From assembly GCA_964544605.1 (NCBI GenBank), contig CAZJBX010000009.1, forward strand, positions 9,988 to 73,987: 64,000 nucleotides of DNA. Direction: 5' to 3'. A model generated the notes under the pieces. It did no database searches. It had not been told where the DNA came from and worked only from the letters and a program-made list of their open reading frames with translations. Position numbers and translations under genes: made by a program. Shown here in pieces: positions 1 through 9,162 of the stretch (within the stretch, counting starts at the first letter, position 1; each line of letters starts with the position of its first letter). This DNA is from JAMIFN01 sp964544605 (GTDB taxonomy: Bacteria; Pseudomonadota; Gammaproteobacteria; Burkholderiales; Burkholderiaceae_C).

Positions 1-1838
1 ATATAACCTGAGTATTTAAACAAAATCTCAATTTGCTCTGTGGCCTCTTGGCGCAACTCATCAGGCAAATCATGCAGTGTTTCATGTGAAACAGAGTCAC
101 CTAGTAAGCCCTGCTCTAAGGCCTCTTTGTCTTTTTTACTCAGCAGTTCAGCAGCCTTTGGCCCTGTTTGTCCATCGCTATCTTGGGTTTGCATGGCCAT
201 CAAATCGGTATAGGCTATGTGGGGGCGCTTGAGCAAATCACCCAAAGCGTATTCGTGCTCTAAGGCTTTGCCCAACACACGCTCGGCTTCGGCCTTGCTC
301 ACCATGCTGGGGTTGACCCAGGTGTTTTTCAGGCGCTCGCTCTCGCGTGCAATGGCCTCTTGCTTGCGGCAGTAGTGGGTCCAGCGCACATCGTCCACCA
401 AACCCAAGCGGCGGCCATGCGGTGTGAGGCGGCTGTCGGCATTGTCCTCGCGCAATTGCAGGCGGTATTCAGCGCGGCTGGTGAACATGCGGTAAGGTTC
501 AGTCACGCCTTTGCTGATGAGGTCGTCCACCAATACGCCTGTATAGGCTTCATCACGGCGCGGCAGCCAACTGCTCTGCTCTTTGGCCTGTAAAGCTGCA
601 TTCAAGCCAGCAAACAAACCCTGTGCAGCGGCTTCCTCATAGCCCGTGGTGCCGTTGATTTGCCCCGCAAAGAATAAACCCTGTATGGCTTGGGTTTCAA
701 AATTGTCTTTTAAAGAACGCGGGTCAAAGTAATCGTATTCAATGGCATAGCCGGGGCGCAAGATGTGTGCTTGGGCCAAGCCGGGCATGGATCGCACCAT
801 GTCGTACTGGATGTCAAAAGGCAAGCTGGTGGAAATGCCATTGGGGTAGAACTCATTGGTGGTTAAACCTTCAGGTTCTAGAAAAATCTGGTGGCTGTCT
901 TTGTCAGCAAAGCGGTTGATTTTGTCTTCCACACTGGGGCAGTAACGGGGGCCAACACCTTCAATCTTGCCTGTGAACATGGGGCTGCGATCAAAGCCGC
1001 TGCGGATGATGTCGTGGGTTTTTTCGTTGGTGTAGGTCACCCAGCATGGCAATTGTTGTGGGTGCATACGCCAACTGCCCATAAAGCTGATATGGGGCAC
1101 TCTGGGGTTGCTGGCGATGGTTTGGTATTGCAGGCCGTTTGCTGTTTCACGTGGAACGCCACACAAACCCATGCCGTCACCCGGTTGTTCAGTCAGTTGG
1201 CTGAAGTCAATGCTGCGGCCATCAATACGGGGTGGTGTGCCTGTTTTTAGGCGACCTTGGGGCAGTTTCAGCTCCTTCAAGCGGGCTGATAAAGAAATAG
1301 AGGGTGGATCCCCTGCGCGGCCCGCTTGGTGGTTTTCAAGGCCAATGTGGATGCGGCCATCTAAAAAAGTGCCAGCCGTGAGTACCACGGTTTTTGCGCT
1401 AAAGCGAATGCCCGATTGGGTGATAGCGCCCATGACGCGGTCGCCCTGCACCATCAGGTCTTCACAAGCCTGCTGAAACAACCAAAGATTGGCTTGGTTC
1501 TCCAGTGCGCGGCGGATGGCGGCTTTGTATAGAATGCGGTCGGCTTGGGCGCGGGTGGCGCGCACGGCTGGGCCTTTGCTGGAGTTGAGCACGCGGAATT
1601 GAATGCCCGCCTCATCGGTGGCCAAGGCCATGGCACCGCCCAAGGCATCCACTTCTTTCAATAAATGGCCTTTGCCTATGCCGCCAATCGAGGGGTTGCA
1701 GCTCATTTGGCCCAAGGTTTCAATATTGTGGCTGAGCAGCAAGGTGTTGCAGCCCATGCGGGCTGCGGCCAGGGCGGCTTCTGTGCCAGCGTGACCGCCG
1801 CCCACAACAATGACATCAAATGTTTTTGGGTAATCCAT
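1..1838 (-). CDS. mnmG: MnmG (GidA), tRNA U34 carboxymethylaminomethyl-modifying FAD subunit, 3' end cut off by window edge
   Basis: MnmG with MnmE makes the cmnm5 group on uridine 34 of several tRNAs. Reading leftwards from the ATG at 1838, the product starts MDYPKTFDVIVVGGGHAGTE, the family's N-terminal FAD dinucleotide-binding motif, followed by the NPSIGGIGKGHL segment. The frame stays open to base 1, giving about 612 residues, and the last readable stretch (QIEILFKYSGY) matches the conserved C-terminal domain. Compared with E. coli MnmG (about 629 aa) that stretch lies some 60 residues later than expected, because a polar Gln/Lys/Glu-rich segment around positions 65-215 is inserted just before it. 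I infer that roughly the last 70-80 residues lie outside the window. In many Burkholderiales mnmG is followed by rsmG and parAB near the origin; that cannot be checked here. Confidence 0.95.
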   Translation of the reverse strand, partial: MDYPKTFDVIVVGGGHAGTEAALAAARMGCNTLLLSHNIETLGQMSCNPSIGGIGKGHLLKEVDALGGAMALATDEAGIQFRVLNSSKGPAVRATRAQADRILYKAAIRRALENQANLWLFQQACEDLMVQGDRVMGAITQSGIRFSAKTVVLTAGTFLDGRIHIGLENHQAGRAGDPPSISLSARLKELKLPQGRLKTGTPPRIDGRSIDFSQLTEQPGDGMGLCGVPRETANGLQYQTIASNPRVPHISFMGSWRMHPQQLPCWVTYTNEKTHDIIRSGFDRSPMFTGKIEGVGPRYCPSVEDKINRFADKDSHQIFLEPEGLTTNEFYPNGISTSLPFDIQYDMVRSMPGLAQAHILRPGYAIEYDYFDPRSLKDNFETQAIQGLFFAGQINGTTGYEEAAAQGLFAGLNAALQAKEQSSWLPRRDEAYTGVLVDDLISKGVTEPYRMFTSRAEYRLQLREDNADSRLTPHGRRLGLVDDVRWTHYCRKQEAIARESERLKNTWVNPSMVSKAEAERVLGKALEHEYALGDLLKRPHIAYTDLMAMQTQDSDGQTGPKAAELLSKKDKEALEQGLLGDSVSHETLHDLPDELRQEATEQIEILFKYSGY

Positions 1839-2065
1839 ATCAGGGTGCTGCACCTTGGGCGCAGGCTCGGTTTTGTGGCTTGTGTCAAGCCCAAGAGATG
1901 GGGCCTGTGCCTGTGGGCTTTTTGGGCGCAATGGGCCAGGCCAAAGATGGGCTCAATTATCGCCTACATGGTCTGGGCTGTTGGCCCTTTTTCCCCTTGT
2001 GTATCTGCCTTGTTTCCTTCAATTTTGGGCTGAAGAAGTAGCGTTTGCGCTTTAAGATGGCGGCC

Positions 2066-3322
2066 ATGAAAAAGTTACTGCAGCAGTTTGAATGGATGAT
2101 CGGCTGGCGCTATGCGCGGGTGGCCAAACGCGGGCGCGGCAAGGGGTTTATCTCCTTTATATCTGGCGTGTCGATGTTGGGCATTGCGCTGGGCGTGGCA
2201 GCGCTGATTGTTGTGCTGTCGGTGATGAATGGCTTTCAAAGCGAGGTGCGTGACCGCATGTTGTCGGTGGTCTCGCATATTGAGCTTTATGCCCTTGATG
2301 AGGGCGCTCTGGACACGCCAGCCAGCCAGCAAATTTTGGCGCAAAACACAGCCCTGCAAGGCAGTGCGCCCTTCTCGGCATCACAGGCTTTGGTGGCACG
2401 GGGCGAGACCATGCGCGGCCTGATGCTGCGCGGCATAGATCCCAATCGTGAGGCGCAGGTGTCTGATGTGGTGGCGGATAACCCTGACTTGGCCGAGGTG
2501 TTGCAGGAGTTGAGTTCGGGCAGCTTCCGTGTCGTTTTGGGCCAAGATTTGGCCTATACCTTGGGCGTGGGGGTGGGGGATGCCGTGACTTTGATTGTGC
2601 CCAGCGGCCAAGTCACGCCCGCTGGCATCAGCCCGCGTTTGCGGCAGTTCACGGTGGTGGGTTTGCTCAATTCGGGCCACCATGAATACGATTCGGCCTT
2701 GGCGCTGACGCATTTGGATGATGCGGTTCGCCTGAGCCGCGCGGCGGTGGGTCTGCGCCTGAAGTTGAAGGACTTGCACGAGGCGCCCAAGGTGGCGGCG
2801 CAGTTGCAAGCGGCTTTGGGTGAGGGTGTGTTGGTGCGCGACTGGACGCAGCAAAACCGCGCTTGGTTTGCCGCCGTGCAACTGGAAAAGCGCATGATGT
2901 TCATCATCTTGACCTTGATTGTGGCGGTGGCGGCTTTCAATTTGGTCAGCACTTTGGTGATGACGGTGACAGATAAGGCCCCTGATATTGCCATCTTGCG
3001 CACCTTGGGGGCCAGCCCTCGCAGCATCATGGGTATTTTCATGGTGCAAGGCGCTTGGGTGGGGCTTATCGGCACGGGGGCGGGTTTGTTGCTGGGCCTC
3101 GGCATTGCGACGCAGATTGATGTCATCGTGCCTGCCATTGAGCGCCTGCTGCAAACCAGCTTTTTACCCAAAGATGTTTACCTGATTGACCGCCTGCCCA
3201 GCGAGCCACGGGCGGAGGACATTGTGCCGATTGCCTTGATTTCACTGGCGCTGGCTTTTGTGGCCACGCTCTACCCCAGTTGGCGTGCCAGCCGCGTACA
3301 ACCAGCGCAAGCTTTGCGTTAA
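2066..3322 (+). CDS. lolC: Lipoprotein-releasing ABC transporter permease, LolC/LolE family
   Basis: Inner-membrane permease that, with the ATPase LolD, extracts outer-membrane lipoproteins for hand-over to LolA. The 418-residue product has the family layout: a cytoplasmic N-terminus (MKKLLQQFEWMIGWRYAR), a first membrane helix at about residues 30-55, a large periplasmic domain to about 265, then three helices. The segment AILRTLGASPRSIMGIFMVQ is the conserved coupling region of the FtsX/LolC fold. An in-frame TTG lies upstream at 2045 and an ATG at 2057; I prefer the ATG at 2066 because the family normally starts a few residues before the amphipathic W-R-Y-A-R segment. The usual partner lolD does not follow; the next gene is a urea transporter. 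Whether the protein acts as a homodimer (LolF-like) or with a second permease cannot be told from this window. Confidence 0.9.
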   Translation: MKKLLQQFEWMIGWRYARVAKRGRGKGFISFISGVSMLGIALGVAALIVVLSVMNGFQSEVRDRMLSVVSHIELYALDEGALDTPASQQILAQNTALQGSAPFSASQALVARGETMRGLMLRGIDPNREAQVSDVVADNPDLAEVLQELSSGSFRVVLGQDLAYTLGVGVGDAVTLIVPSGQVTPAGISPRLRQFTVVGLLNSGHHEYDSALALTHLDDAVRLSRAAVGLRLKLKDLHEAPKVAAQLQAALGEGVLVRDWTQQNRAWFAAVQLEKRMMFIILTLIVAVAAFNLVSTLVMTVTDKAPDIAILRTLGASPRSIMGIFMVQGAWVGLIGTGAGLLLGLGIATQIDVIVPAIERLLQTSFLPKDVYLIDRLPSEPRAEDIVPIALISLALAFVATLYPSWRASRVQPAQALR

Positions 3323-3339
3323 GAAAAAAAGGGGGAGAA

Positions 3340-4329
3340 ATGGCAGGCTTGTACGCTTTTGATGGCCAAGGCTTGCGCCTGCAAGCGGGCCAGCGCTTGG
3401 CCCACCCAGTGGTGCAGCTCGATATGCTGCTGCGCGGCGTGGGGCAGGTGGTGTTTCAAAACAATGCCTATAGCGGCGCATTGCTTTTGCTGGGCCTGGC
3501 CTTGCACGATGTGCGCTTTGCTGCTGTGGCGGCGCTGGGGGCGTTTTTAAGCAATGTTTTGGCCGCCCTGTGGGGGGTGGCTGCTGGGCCGCTGCGCCAA
3601 GGGGTGTATGGCTTCAATGGCGTGTTGGTGGGCATTGCCCTGCTCTATTTCTTGCAAGCCAGTGTCTTGAGTGCAGCGGTGTTGCTGCTGGCTTTGGCTG
3701 TGGCCTTGCTTTTGCAGCAGGCGCTTGAGCGCGCTTTTGCAGGCCGATGCCCCACTTTGACCGCGCCTTTTGTGTTGGCGAGTTTGCTGGTGTTTTTGGC
3801 CGCACCTTTGTTTGCCCGTATGCAGGTGGGGGCCGAGTTGCCGCGTGCTGGCCTGCCACAAGTGGGGCAGGCGGTGGAGGGCGTGGTCACTTGGGCCAGC
3901 TTGGGCTTGGGCACGGTGCAGGGTTTGGGGCAAATCTTTTTTCAAGGCAGTGTGCTCAGTGGTGCGGTGTTCTTTTTGGCCTTGTTCATCAGCAGCCGCC
4001 ATGCGGCTCTTGCGGCTTTGTGTGGCTCTTTTGTGGGCGCTGTGGTGGCTTGGTTGATGGGGGTGGATGAGCCCAGCATTCGCGCGGGCGGTTTTGGTTT
4101 TAACAGTGCTTTGGTGGCGCTGGCTTTGTGGGCGGTGTTTTTGCCGCGCACGGCGGGCCATGCGCTGTATGCGGCCTTTGGTGCGGTGTTGGCGGCTTTT
4201 GCCCATGCTGCTTTGAGCTCGGCGCTGGCACCACTGGGCGCGCCTGCGATGACGGCGGCTTTTGTGCTGTGCACTTGGCTGCTGCTGTGGGCTGCGCCCA
4301 AGCGGGCCGCTGGGCTTACTGCGGTTTGA
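3340..4329 (+). CDS. Urea transporter (UT/Yut family)
   Basis: Inner-membrane channel-type urea transporter. The 329-residue protein is almost entirely hydrophobic and has the internal duplication of the UT family. The first half contains GVGQVVFQNNAYSGALLLLG and the second the matching GLGQIFFQGSVLSGAVFF; each half also has a later GFN motif (YGFNGVLVGIALLYF and FGFNSALVALALWAVF). The start is ATG 3340, with GGGGGAG just upstream; an upstream in-frame extension to 3280 overlaps the lolC end and is rejected. The gene lies 17 bases after lolC and may be co-transcribed with it. Its last 14 bases overlap the convergent tgpA gene. No urease gene is in the window. The transporter implies that imported urea, hydrolysed elsewhere, may supply ammonia. 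Confidence 0.88.
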   Translation: MAGLYAFDGQGLRLQAGQRLAHPVVQLDMLLRGVGQVVFQNNAYSGALLLLGLALHDVRFAAVAALGAFLSNVLAALWGVAAGPLRQGVYGFNGVLVGIALLYFLQASVLSAAVLLLALAVALLLQQALERAFAGRCPTLTAPFVLASLLVFLAAPLFARMQVGAELPRAGLPQVGQAVEGVVTWASLGLGTVQGLGQIFFQGSVLSGAVFFLALFISSRHAALAALCGSFVGAVVAWLMGVDEPSIRAGGFGFNSALVALALWAVFLPRTAGHALYAAFGAVLAAFAHAALSSALAPLGAPAMTAAFVLCTWLLLWAAPKRAAGLTAV

Positions 4330-6364
4330 GCTTGGGCAGGCGCTTGAGGCGCTGGCGCAGGGCTTGCAGTTGCGCCTTGTGCCCGCCGGTGGCGGCGTAG
4401 CGCTGGGCCTCTAAATCAAGCAGCCAAGTCTGCCATTGGCCCTGCCCCACGGCGGCGGCCAGTTGGCGCGGGCTGCTGCTGGGTGTGCTGGCCATGCCCG
4501 CTTTTTGCAGCCGTGCCTTGGCTTGCGCCAGCAAAGCCAGCCAAGGGTCTTGCTGGCGTTTGTGCCAGTAGTTGTAAGCCGTGCCCGCCAGCGCAATGAG
4601 CAGCAGCAGGCCACCCAAAAGCTGTATCAAGCTGTGCCAATTGGGTTGCTCAAAGCCCAGTTTCTTCAGCACATCCATCTGCCGTGTTTGGTTGTAATTG
4701 AGCACCCATTGGTTCCAGGCATTGTTGCTGGCATCCCACACTTGGCGCATCCGTGCCAGCAGCGTGGGGCTGACGGCGGCCTCAAACACGCCGCCTATGG
4801 CGCTGGGCCGTGGCCGCAGGCGGGTTTGCTCCAGATCGATGCGCCAAGGCGCAATCGCACCTGTGGGATCGACGCGCTGCCAACCCTGATCGGGCAGCCA
4901 GATTTCAGCCCAAGCATGGGCGTCAGAGTTGCGCACCACCCAAAAACCATCGAGGCTGTTGAACTCAGCACCCTGAAAGCCCGTGACCACCCGCGCCGGC
5001 ACGCCCAAAGCACGCATGGCCACCACATAGCTGCTGGCAATGTGTTCACAAAAGCCGGCTTGGGTGTCGAACCAAAACTCATCGGCGCTGTGCCGACCGT
5101 AAGGGCCGGGCTCTAGGGTGTAGCGGTAGTCTTCGTTATGCAGTTTTTGCTGCAAAAAATCTGAAAAGCGCCGCGCCAGTGCCGCCGCATCCAGCTCTGG
5201 CTGGGTGGCCAAGGTTTGTGCCTTCCAGCCCTGCACCCAGGCCACGGTGCGGGGGTTGCTCTGCGGCGGCAAATGGGCCAGTTGGCGCTGCTGCCAAGCG
5301 GGCAAATCAAGGCCGTAGTGGTAGCGCGTGTGGCTTTGCACTTCATAGCGCAGCAAATCGCTGGCGGGGCGGCGCATCAGCAGTTGCATATCGGCGCTTT
5401 GCCACACTGGGCGCTCGGCCAGTGTGGGCAGGCTGGCGGGCAGCTCCAGCGCCATCAGCCAAGGGCGGTAAGAGGGCTCTTGCGTCACGCTATAGCGGTA
5501 GCTCGGCCCCAGGGCTTGCACGCCGGCTTGCAAGGGCGTATCGGGGCCGCTAAAGCGCCCAATGGGGCTCATGCGCCAGCTTTGGCCGTCAAACTCACCG
5601 AGCACAGGGCCACGGAAATACATCTCGCTTTTCGGCGGTGCATCGCCCACAAACTTCAGCCGCAGCGCGACGCTATCGTCCAGCGCCAAGGCTGTGACTT
5701 GGCCGATTTCCATCTGCTCGCTCAAGCCCGTTTTGCCCAAAGACTGGTCTTGCGGCAAACCCCATAGCGGCGCAAAGCGCGGAAACAGCACAAACAAAGC
5801 CAGCATGATGGGTGCGCCCAGCAGCATCAGCCAGCCCGCCGTTTTAAAACTGTGGCGCAAAGGCGGCCGCCCTGCGGGCATGTGCGCATTCACCACCGCC
5901 GTCAGCAAGCCCCACAAACCCAGCAGCATGGCCACCGCCAAGCCCAAGGTTTGGGCGAATAAAAAATGCGTGATGATGATGAAAAAGCCGAAGAAAAACA
6001 CCACAAAAGCATCGCGTCGTGCGCGCAGCTCCAGCGTCTTCATACTCAGCAGCACCACCGCCAAGGTCACGCCGCCATCGCGCCCCGCAATGGTGCTGTG
6101 GCTCCACCAAGTGCCCGCCAAAGCCAGTGCCAACAACAGCACCCGCCAAGCCGCATTGGGCAGCGGGCGGCTGTTTAAAGCCAGCCAGCCGCGCCAAAGC
6201 AAAACCCCTGCGGCCATGCTGCTGCACCACAGGGGCAAATGGCTGGCGTGCGGGGCAATCACCCACGCAATCACCGCCAGCAAAAACAAAGTATCGCGGG
6301 TTTCTCGCGGCCACTGCCGCCAAGCCAAAAGCTGGCGTTGGGGTTTGGTTGCCGTTATTGCCAC
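4316..6364 (-). CDS. tgpA: TgpA-type membrane transglutaminase (DUF3488 and transglutaminase core)
   Basis: Predicted inner-membrane protein with a periplasmic transglutaminase-like domain, 682 residues, the usual size for the TgpA family. The first 200 residues hold several hydrophobic helices (DUF3488 region). The papain-like core lies around residues 400-500 with the catalytic cysteine in TQAGFCEHIASSY, the histidine in RNSDAHAWAEIW and the aspartate in WQRVDPTGA. One further helix near 580-600 precedes a cytoplasmic tail (DUF4129-like). In many proteobacteria tgpA follows a MoxR ATPase and a DUF58 gene; neither is adjacent here. The 3' end overlaps the convergent urea transporter by 14 bases. 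TgpA is essential in Pseudomonas aeruginosa, but its physiological substrate is unsettled. Confidence 0.88.
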   Translation of the reverse strand: MAITATKPQRQLLAWRQWPRETRDTLFLLAVIAWVIAPHASHLPLWCSSMAAGVLLWRGWLALNSRPLPNAAWRVLLLALALAGTWWSHSTIAGRDGGVTLAVVLLSMKTLELRARRDAFVVFFFGFFIIITHFLFAQTLGLAVAMLLGLWGLLTAVVNAHMPAGRPPLRHSFKTAGWLMLLGAPIMLALFVLFPRFAPLWGLPQDQSLGKTGLSEQMEIGQVTALALDDSVALRLKFVGDAPPKSEMYFRGPVLGEFDGQSWRMSPIGRFSGPDTPLQAGVQALGPSYRYSVTQEPSYRPWLMALELPASLPTLAERPVWQSADMQLLMRRPASDLLRYEVQSHTRYHYGLDLPAWQQRQLAHLPPQSNPRTVAWVQGWKAQTLATQPELDAAALARRFSDFLQQKLHNEDYRYTLEPGPYGRHSADEFWFDTQAGFCEHIASSYVVAMRALGVPARVVTGFQGAEFNSLDGFWVVRNSDAHAWAEIWLPDQGWQRVDPTGAIAPWRIDLEQTRLRPRPSAIGGVFEAAVSPTLLARMRQVWDASNNAWNQWVLNYNQTRQMDVLKKLGFEQPNWHSLIQLLGGLLLLIALAGTAYNYWHKRQQDPWLALLAQAKARLQKAGMASTPSSSPRQLAAAVGQGQWQTWLLDLEAQRYAATGGHKAQLQALRQRLKRLPKLKPQ

Positions 6365-6407
6365 GCTTATATCAAAAGTAAGTATTTACTTTATGGCATC
6401 CGAAGAC

Positions 6408-6854
6408 TTACTGCCAGCCCATCACAGACAGGCCACGCTCAGACAGGCAAGTCTCCACATAGCGGCGGTACATGGGGTTGCCTTGGTTCTCATAAGCGCC
6501 GCTGACCGCGCCGCCTGCGGCGCCCACAACGGCGGCTTTGCTGCCGTGGCGCACGGCAGTTTCACCGCTGCGGCCTGTGACCAAAGCGCCCACGGCGGCC
6601 ATCACGCCTGTGGTGGCTGCACCTTTGCCTACTTTTTCAGATAGGGCGTTGTTGCTGGCGCTGAGCCCCTGCCTTTGCGCGGCGGCAATGCAGGTGTTGA
6701 TGGCGTTTTGAGCAGCAGCATCGCCCATGCTTTGGAATTTGGCATTTGGGTAGAGCACGGGGCGGGCGTTGGCGCTTTTATCGGCGCTGGCACAAGCGCC
6801 CAGCAGCAGAGCCAAGGCCAGAGCGGGATACACTAAAAGGCGTTGCGTGTTCAT
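6408..6854 (-). CDS. Small lipoprotein with glycine-zipper region
   Basis: A 148-residue product beginning MNTQRLLVYPALALALLLGACAS: a signal peptide ending in an L-G-A-C lipobox, so probably a lipoprotein anchored after cysteine 21 or so. The middle (about residues 75-115) is rich in Gly and Ala (TTGVMAAVGALVTG, AAVVGAAGGAVSGAY), as in glycine-zipper envelope proteins. Two further cysteines flank this region, one in the segment NTCIAAAQRQG and one near the C-terminus. The ATG at 6854 is preceded by GGAG at a suitable distance; an in-frame start at 6896 is rejected. It lies divergent from the DUF815 ATPase, so the 155 bases between them should contain both promoters. Function unknown. Confidence 0.75.
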   Translation of the reverse strand: MNTQRLLVYPALALALLLGACASADKSANARPVLYPNAKFQSMGDAAAQNAINTCIAAAQRQGLSASNNALSEKVGKGAATTGVMAAVGALVTGRSGETAVRHGSKAAVVGAAGGAVSGAYENQGNPMYRRYVETCLSERGLSVMGWQ

Positions 6855-7009
6855 TGGGGTTCTCCGAGAGCAAATGAGGTGGCAGTGGGGCGGCATTTGC
6901 GCCCCGCACCTTGTTCAGAAACGCTGGCGGCAGACCGCACGATGACGCAGCATCAGCGCCGCTTTGCGCCAAAAGGCCAAGACTAGCAGTTTTTCCCCAT
7001 CCTCGCCGT

Positions 7010-7909
7010 ATGAACAGCCCAAGCCCCACCCCTGACATCGCCGCCATACTTGAGCGCATCGCGCAAGAGTTGGCCCAAACCAATGCCCTGTTGGCGCAAA
7101 GCCTGCCTCGGCCCGCCGTTGCGCCCGATTGGCGCGCTGCCATAGCTTGGCGTTGGCAGCAGCGCCAAGGGCAAAAGCTGTTGCAACCTGTGCAGCACCT
7201 CAGCCGCATCCGCCTCGATGCCCTGCAAGCGATTGAAGAGCAAAAACAGCGCCTGCTGCAAAACACGCAATACTTTGTGGCCGGCAAGCCCGCCAACCAT
7301 GTGCTGCTCTCGGGCGCGCGCGGCACGGGGAAATCATCCTTGATCAAGGCCGTGTTGCAAGAGTTGGCGGGCCAAGGCTTGCGCCTCATTGAAGTGGACA
7401 AAGACGATTTGATTGACCTGCCCGAAATTGTGGAATTGGTGGCTGATCGCCCTGAAAAATTCATCATCTACTGCGATGACATGAGCTTTGAGGCGGGTGA
7501 AACCCAATACAAACCCTTGAAGTCGGTGCTCGACGGTTCAATTGCCGCCACCAGCAGCAATGTGCTGGTTTACGCCACCAGCAACCGCCGCCACCTATTG
7601 CCCGAGACCATGAAGGACAACCAAAGCTACCAGCACAGTGACGACGGCGAACTGCACCCCGGCGAAGCGGTGGAAGAAAAAATCTCGCTCTCTGAGCGCT
7701 TTGGCCTGTGGCTGAGCTTCTACACCTTCAGCCAAGAGGAATACCTGGCCGTGGCCAAGCATTGGCTGGGCGAATTTGGCGCAGATGCGGCGCAAATTGA
7801 GGCGGCGCGGGCCGATGCTCTACTCTGGGCGCTCACGCGCGGCTCGCGCTCAGGCCGTGTGGCGCGGCAATTTGCTTTGGACTGGGCCGCCCAACACGGC
7901 ACAAACTAG
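7010..7909 (+). CDS. DUF815-family AAA+ ATPase
   Basis: Predicted cytoplasmic P-loop ATPase of 299 residues. Walker A is SGARGTGKSSLIKAV (about residue 100) and the Walker B-like segment is KFIIYCDDMSFE, followed by the DUF815 signature YKPLKSVLDGSI and a sensor-1-like VLVYATSNRRHLLPE. The ATG at 7010 fits the family N-terminus better than the longer reading from 6911, which would run into the upstream promoter region. The role of DUF815 proteins is not established. Nothing in the neighbours (a lipoprotein gene divergently, a porin-like gene downstream) suggests a partner. Confidence 0.85.
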   Translation: MNSPSPTPDIAAILERIAQELAQTNALLAQSLPRPAVAPDWRAAIAWRWQQRQGQKLLQPVQHLSRIRLDALQAIEEQKQRLLQNTQYFVAGKPANHVLLSGARGTGKSSLIKAVLQELAGQGLRLIEVDKDDLIDLPEIVELVADRPEKFIIYCDDMSFEAGETQYKPLKSVLDGSIAATSSNVLVYATSNRRHLLPETMKDNQSYQHSDDGELHPGEAVEEKISLSERFGLWLSFYTFSQEEYLAVAKHWLGEFGADAAQIEAARADALLWALTRGSRSGRVARQFALDWAAQHGTN

Positions 7910-8006
7910 GGTTTTTACTAGGTGCGGCTTGCCCACTATGCACGCGGCAAAGGCCGCCGCACCGCCATAATGGAAACTTTTAAAACGATTGGATTGGACG
8001 AAAGCC

Positions 8007-8603
8007 ATGAAACGACTCCTTACCACTGCTGTACTGGCTGGCCTTGTGGCCACCCCCGTCTTGGCGCAAGATGCGCAAGAAGCCCAAGTGGATGACATTT
8101 ACGGCGAGCTGGCCTACACGCGCCTGAAAGTTGACAGCGATTTGCTCAGCAAAAAAGCCGAACCTACGATGCTGCGCGGCGTATTGGGTAAAGGCTTCAC
8201 GCCTTGGCTCAATGGTGAGCTGATGCTGGGCATCGGCCTCAATGATGCCAGCGCCACCTTGGCTCCTGGCCTTGCCGCTGGTTCGCAAACCGAGGCCAAA
8301 TCACAAGAGCTGAAAACCTTGCTGGGCCTGTATGCCACCCCCACTGTGAAGTTGGGTGAAAAGGGCAAAGTTTTTGCCCGTGTGGGTTGGGCCAATACCA
8401 CCACCAGTGATGTCAAAATTCCTGGGGCTGGCACGATTCGCACAGAGCGCCTGCTGAAAAAACACGACAGCCTGTCTTACGGCGCAGGTGCTGCTTTCAA
8501 TCTGAACGAGAGCTTTAGCCTGGGCATGGACTATATGGTCTATTACAAACGCAAAGACGAAAAAGTCGATGGCGTGAGCTTCAGCTTGGGCTACCGCTTC
8601 TAA
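8007..8603 (+). CDS. Small outer-membrane beta-barrel protein
   Basis: A 198-residue protein with a clear signal peptide (MKRLLTTAVLAGLVATPVLA, cleavage before QD). The mature part alternates polar and hydrophobic residues in short strands, contains no cysteine, and ends in aromatic FSLGYRF, the terminal phenylalanine expected of an outer-membrane barrel recognised by BamA. The size fits an eight-stranded barrel of the OmpX/OmpA-like type. The ATG at 8007 is chosen over an in-frame TTG at 7989. A strong hairpin with a T-run follows 26 bases after the stop, so the gene is probably monocistronic. No specific function can be given. Confidence 0.78.
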   Translation: MKRLLTTAVLAGLVATPVLAQDAQEAQVDDIYGELAYTRLKVDSDLLSKKAEPTMLRGVLGKGFTPWLNGELMLGIGLNDASATLAPGLAAGSQTEAKSQELKTLLGLYATPTVKLGEKGKVFARVGWANTTTSDVKIPGAGTIRTERLLKKHDSLSYGAGAAFNLNESFSLGMDYMVYYKRKDEKVDGVSFSLGYRF

Positions 8604-8628
8604 GCACAGCCTGCTGCCCAGCCAGCCG

Positions 8629-8657
8629 AAAACGCGAGGCCATGCTTCGCGTTTTTT
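8629..8657 (+). terminator. Intrinsic terminator after the outer-membrane barrel gene
   Basis: A nine-base perfect stem (AAAACGCGA with TCGCGTTTT) around a nine-base loop, continuing into a run of T. It lies 26 bases after the stop codon of the beta-barrel gene and 59 bases before mutT. Confidence 0.8.
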
Positions 8658-8715
8658 TATGCCCGCTTTTTGCGCTTGGCAGGCGGGCTGCGCGAGTGCG
8701 AGACAATAGCGGCTT

Positions 8716-9162
8716 ATGCATACGAAAAAAATCACCGAGGTCGCTGTAGGTATTTTGCTGCGGCCAGATGGCCCTGTTTTATTCACCAGCCGCCCTGAGG
8801 GCAAGCCCTATGCGGGCTATTGGGAATTCCCCGGCGGCAAGCTGGAGGCGGGCGAAAGCCTAGCGCAAGCGCTGGCGCGTGAGCTGCATGAGGAGCTGGG
8901 CATCCGCATTGAAACGGCCCCGCCTTGGCGCGTGACCGAGCACGCTTACGAACATGCCCATGTGCGCCTGCATTGGTTCAAGGTGCTGGCTTGGCAGGGC
9001 GAGCTGCAAATGCGCGAGGGCCAAGCGGCGCAGTGGCAAAGTCTGCCGCCGCAAATTGAACCGATATTGCCCGGTGCTTGGCCGGTGCTCGATTGGCTGC
9101 AAGCCGAAGCCGATGCGGGCCAACTGTGGCCGCAAGATGAGGAGGGCCAGCGCCATGCCTGA
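8716..9162 (+). CDS. mutT: MutT-type Nudix hydrolase (8-oxo-dGTP diphosphatase)
   Basis: A 148-residue Nudix protein that by similarity hydrolyses 8-oxo-dGTP and prevents A-to-C transversions. The Nudix box is complete: GGKLEAGESLAQ followed by ALARELHEELGI, giving the G-x5-E-x7-RE-x2-EE-x-G pattern with all metal-binding glutamates. The flanking segments (EVAVGILLRPDG at the N-terminus, GYWEFPGG before the box) are those of MutT. It begins at ATG 8716 and its end overlaps the next gene by eight bases, suggesting translational coupling. In many proteobacteria mutT sits near secA/argJ; here it is paired with a spermidine-synthase-like gene. Confidence 0.85.
   Translation: MHTKKITEVAVGILLRPDGPVLFTSRPEGKPYAGYWEFPGGKLEAGESLAQALARELHEELGIRIETAPPWRVTEHAYEHAHVRLHWFKVLAWQGELQMREGQAAQWQSLPPQIEPILPGAWPVLDWLQAEADAGQLWPQDEEGQRHA

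Noticed and set aside
65..215. Extra polar segment in MnmG as a novel domain
   Set aside because: It is a low-complexity insert just before a conserved helix; as far as I recall MnmG proteins of this order vary in length here, so it is probably ordinary.
5562..6644. Open frame of 360 codons on the plus strand over tgpA
   Set aside because: Antisense to tgpA, with the Ser/Lys/Pro-rich composition of a frame shadow.
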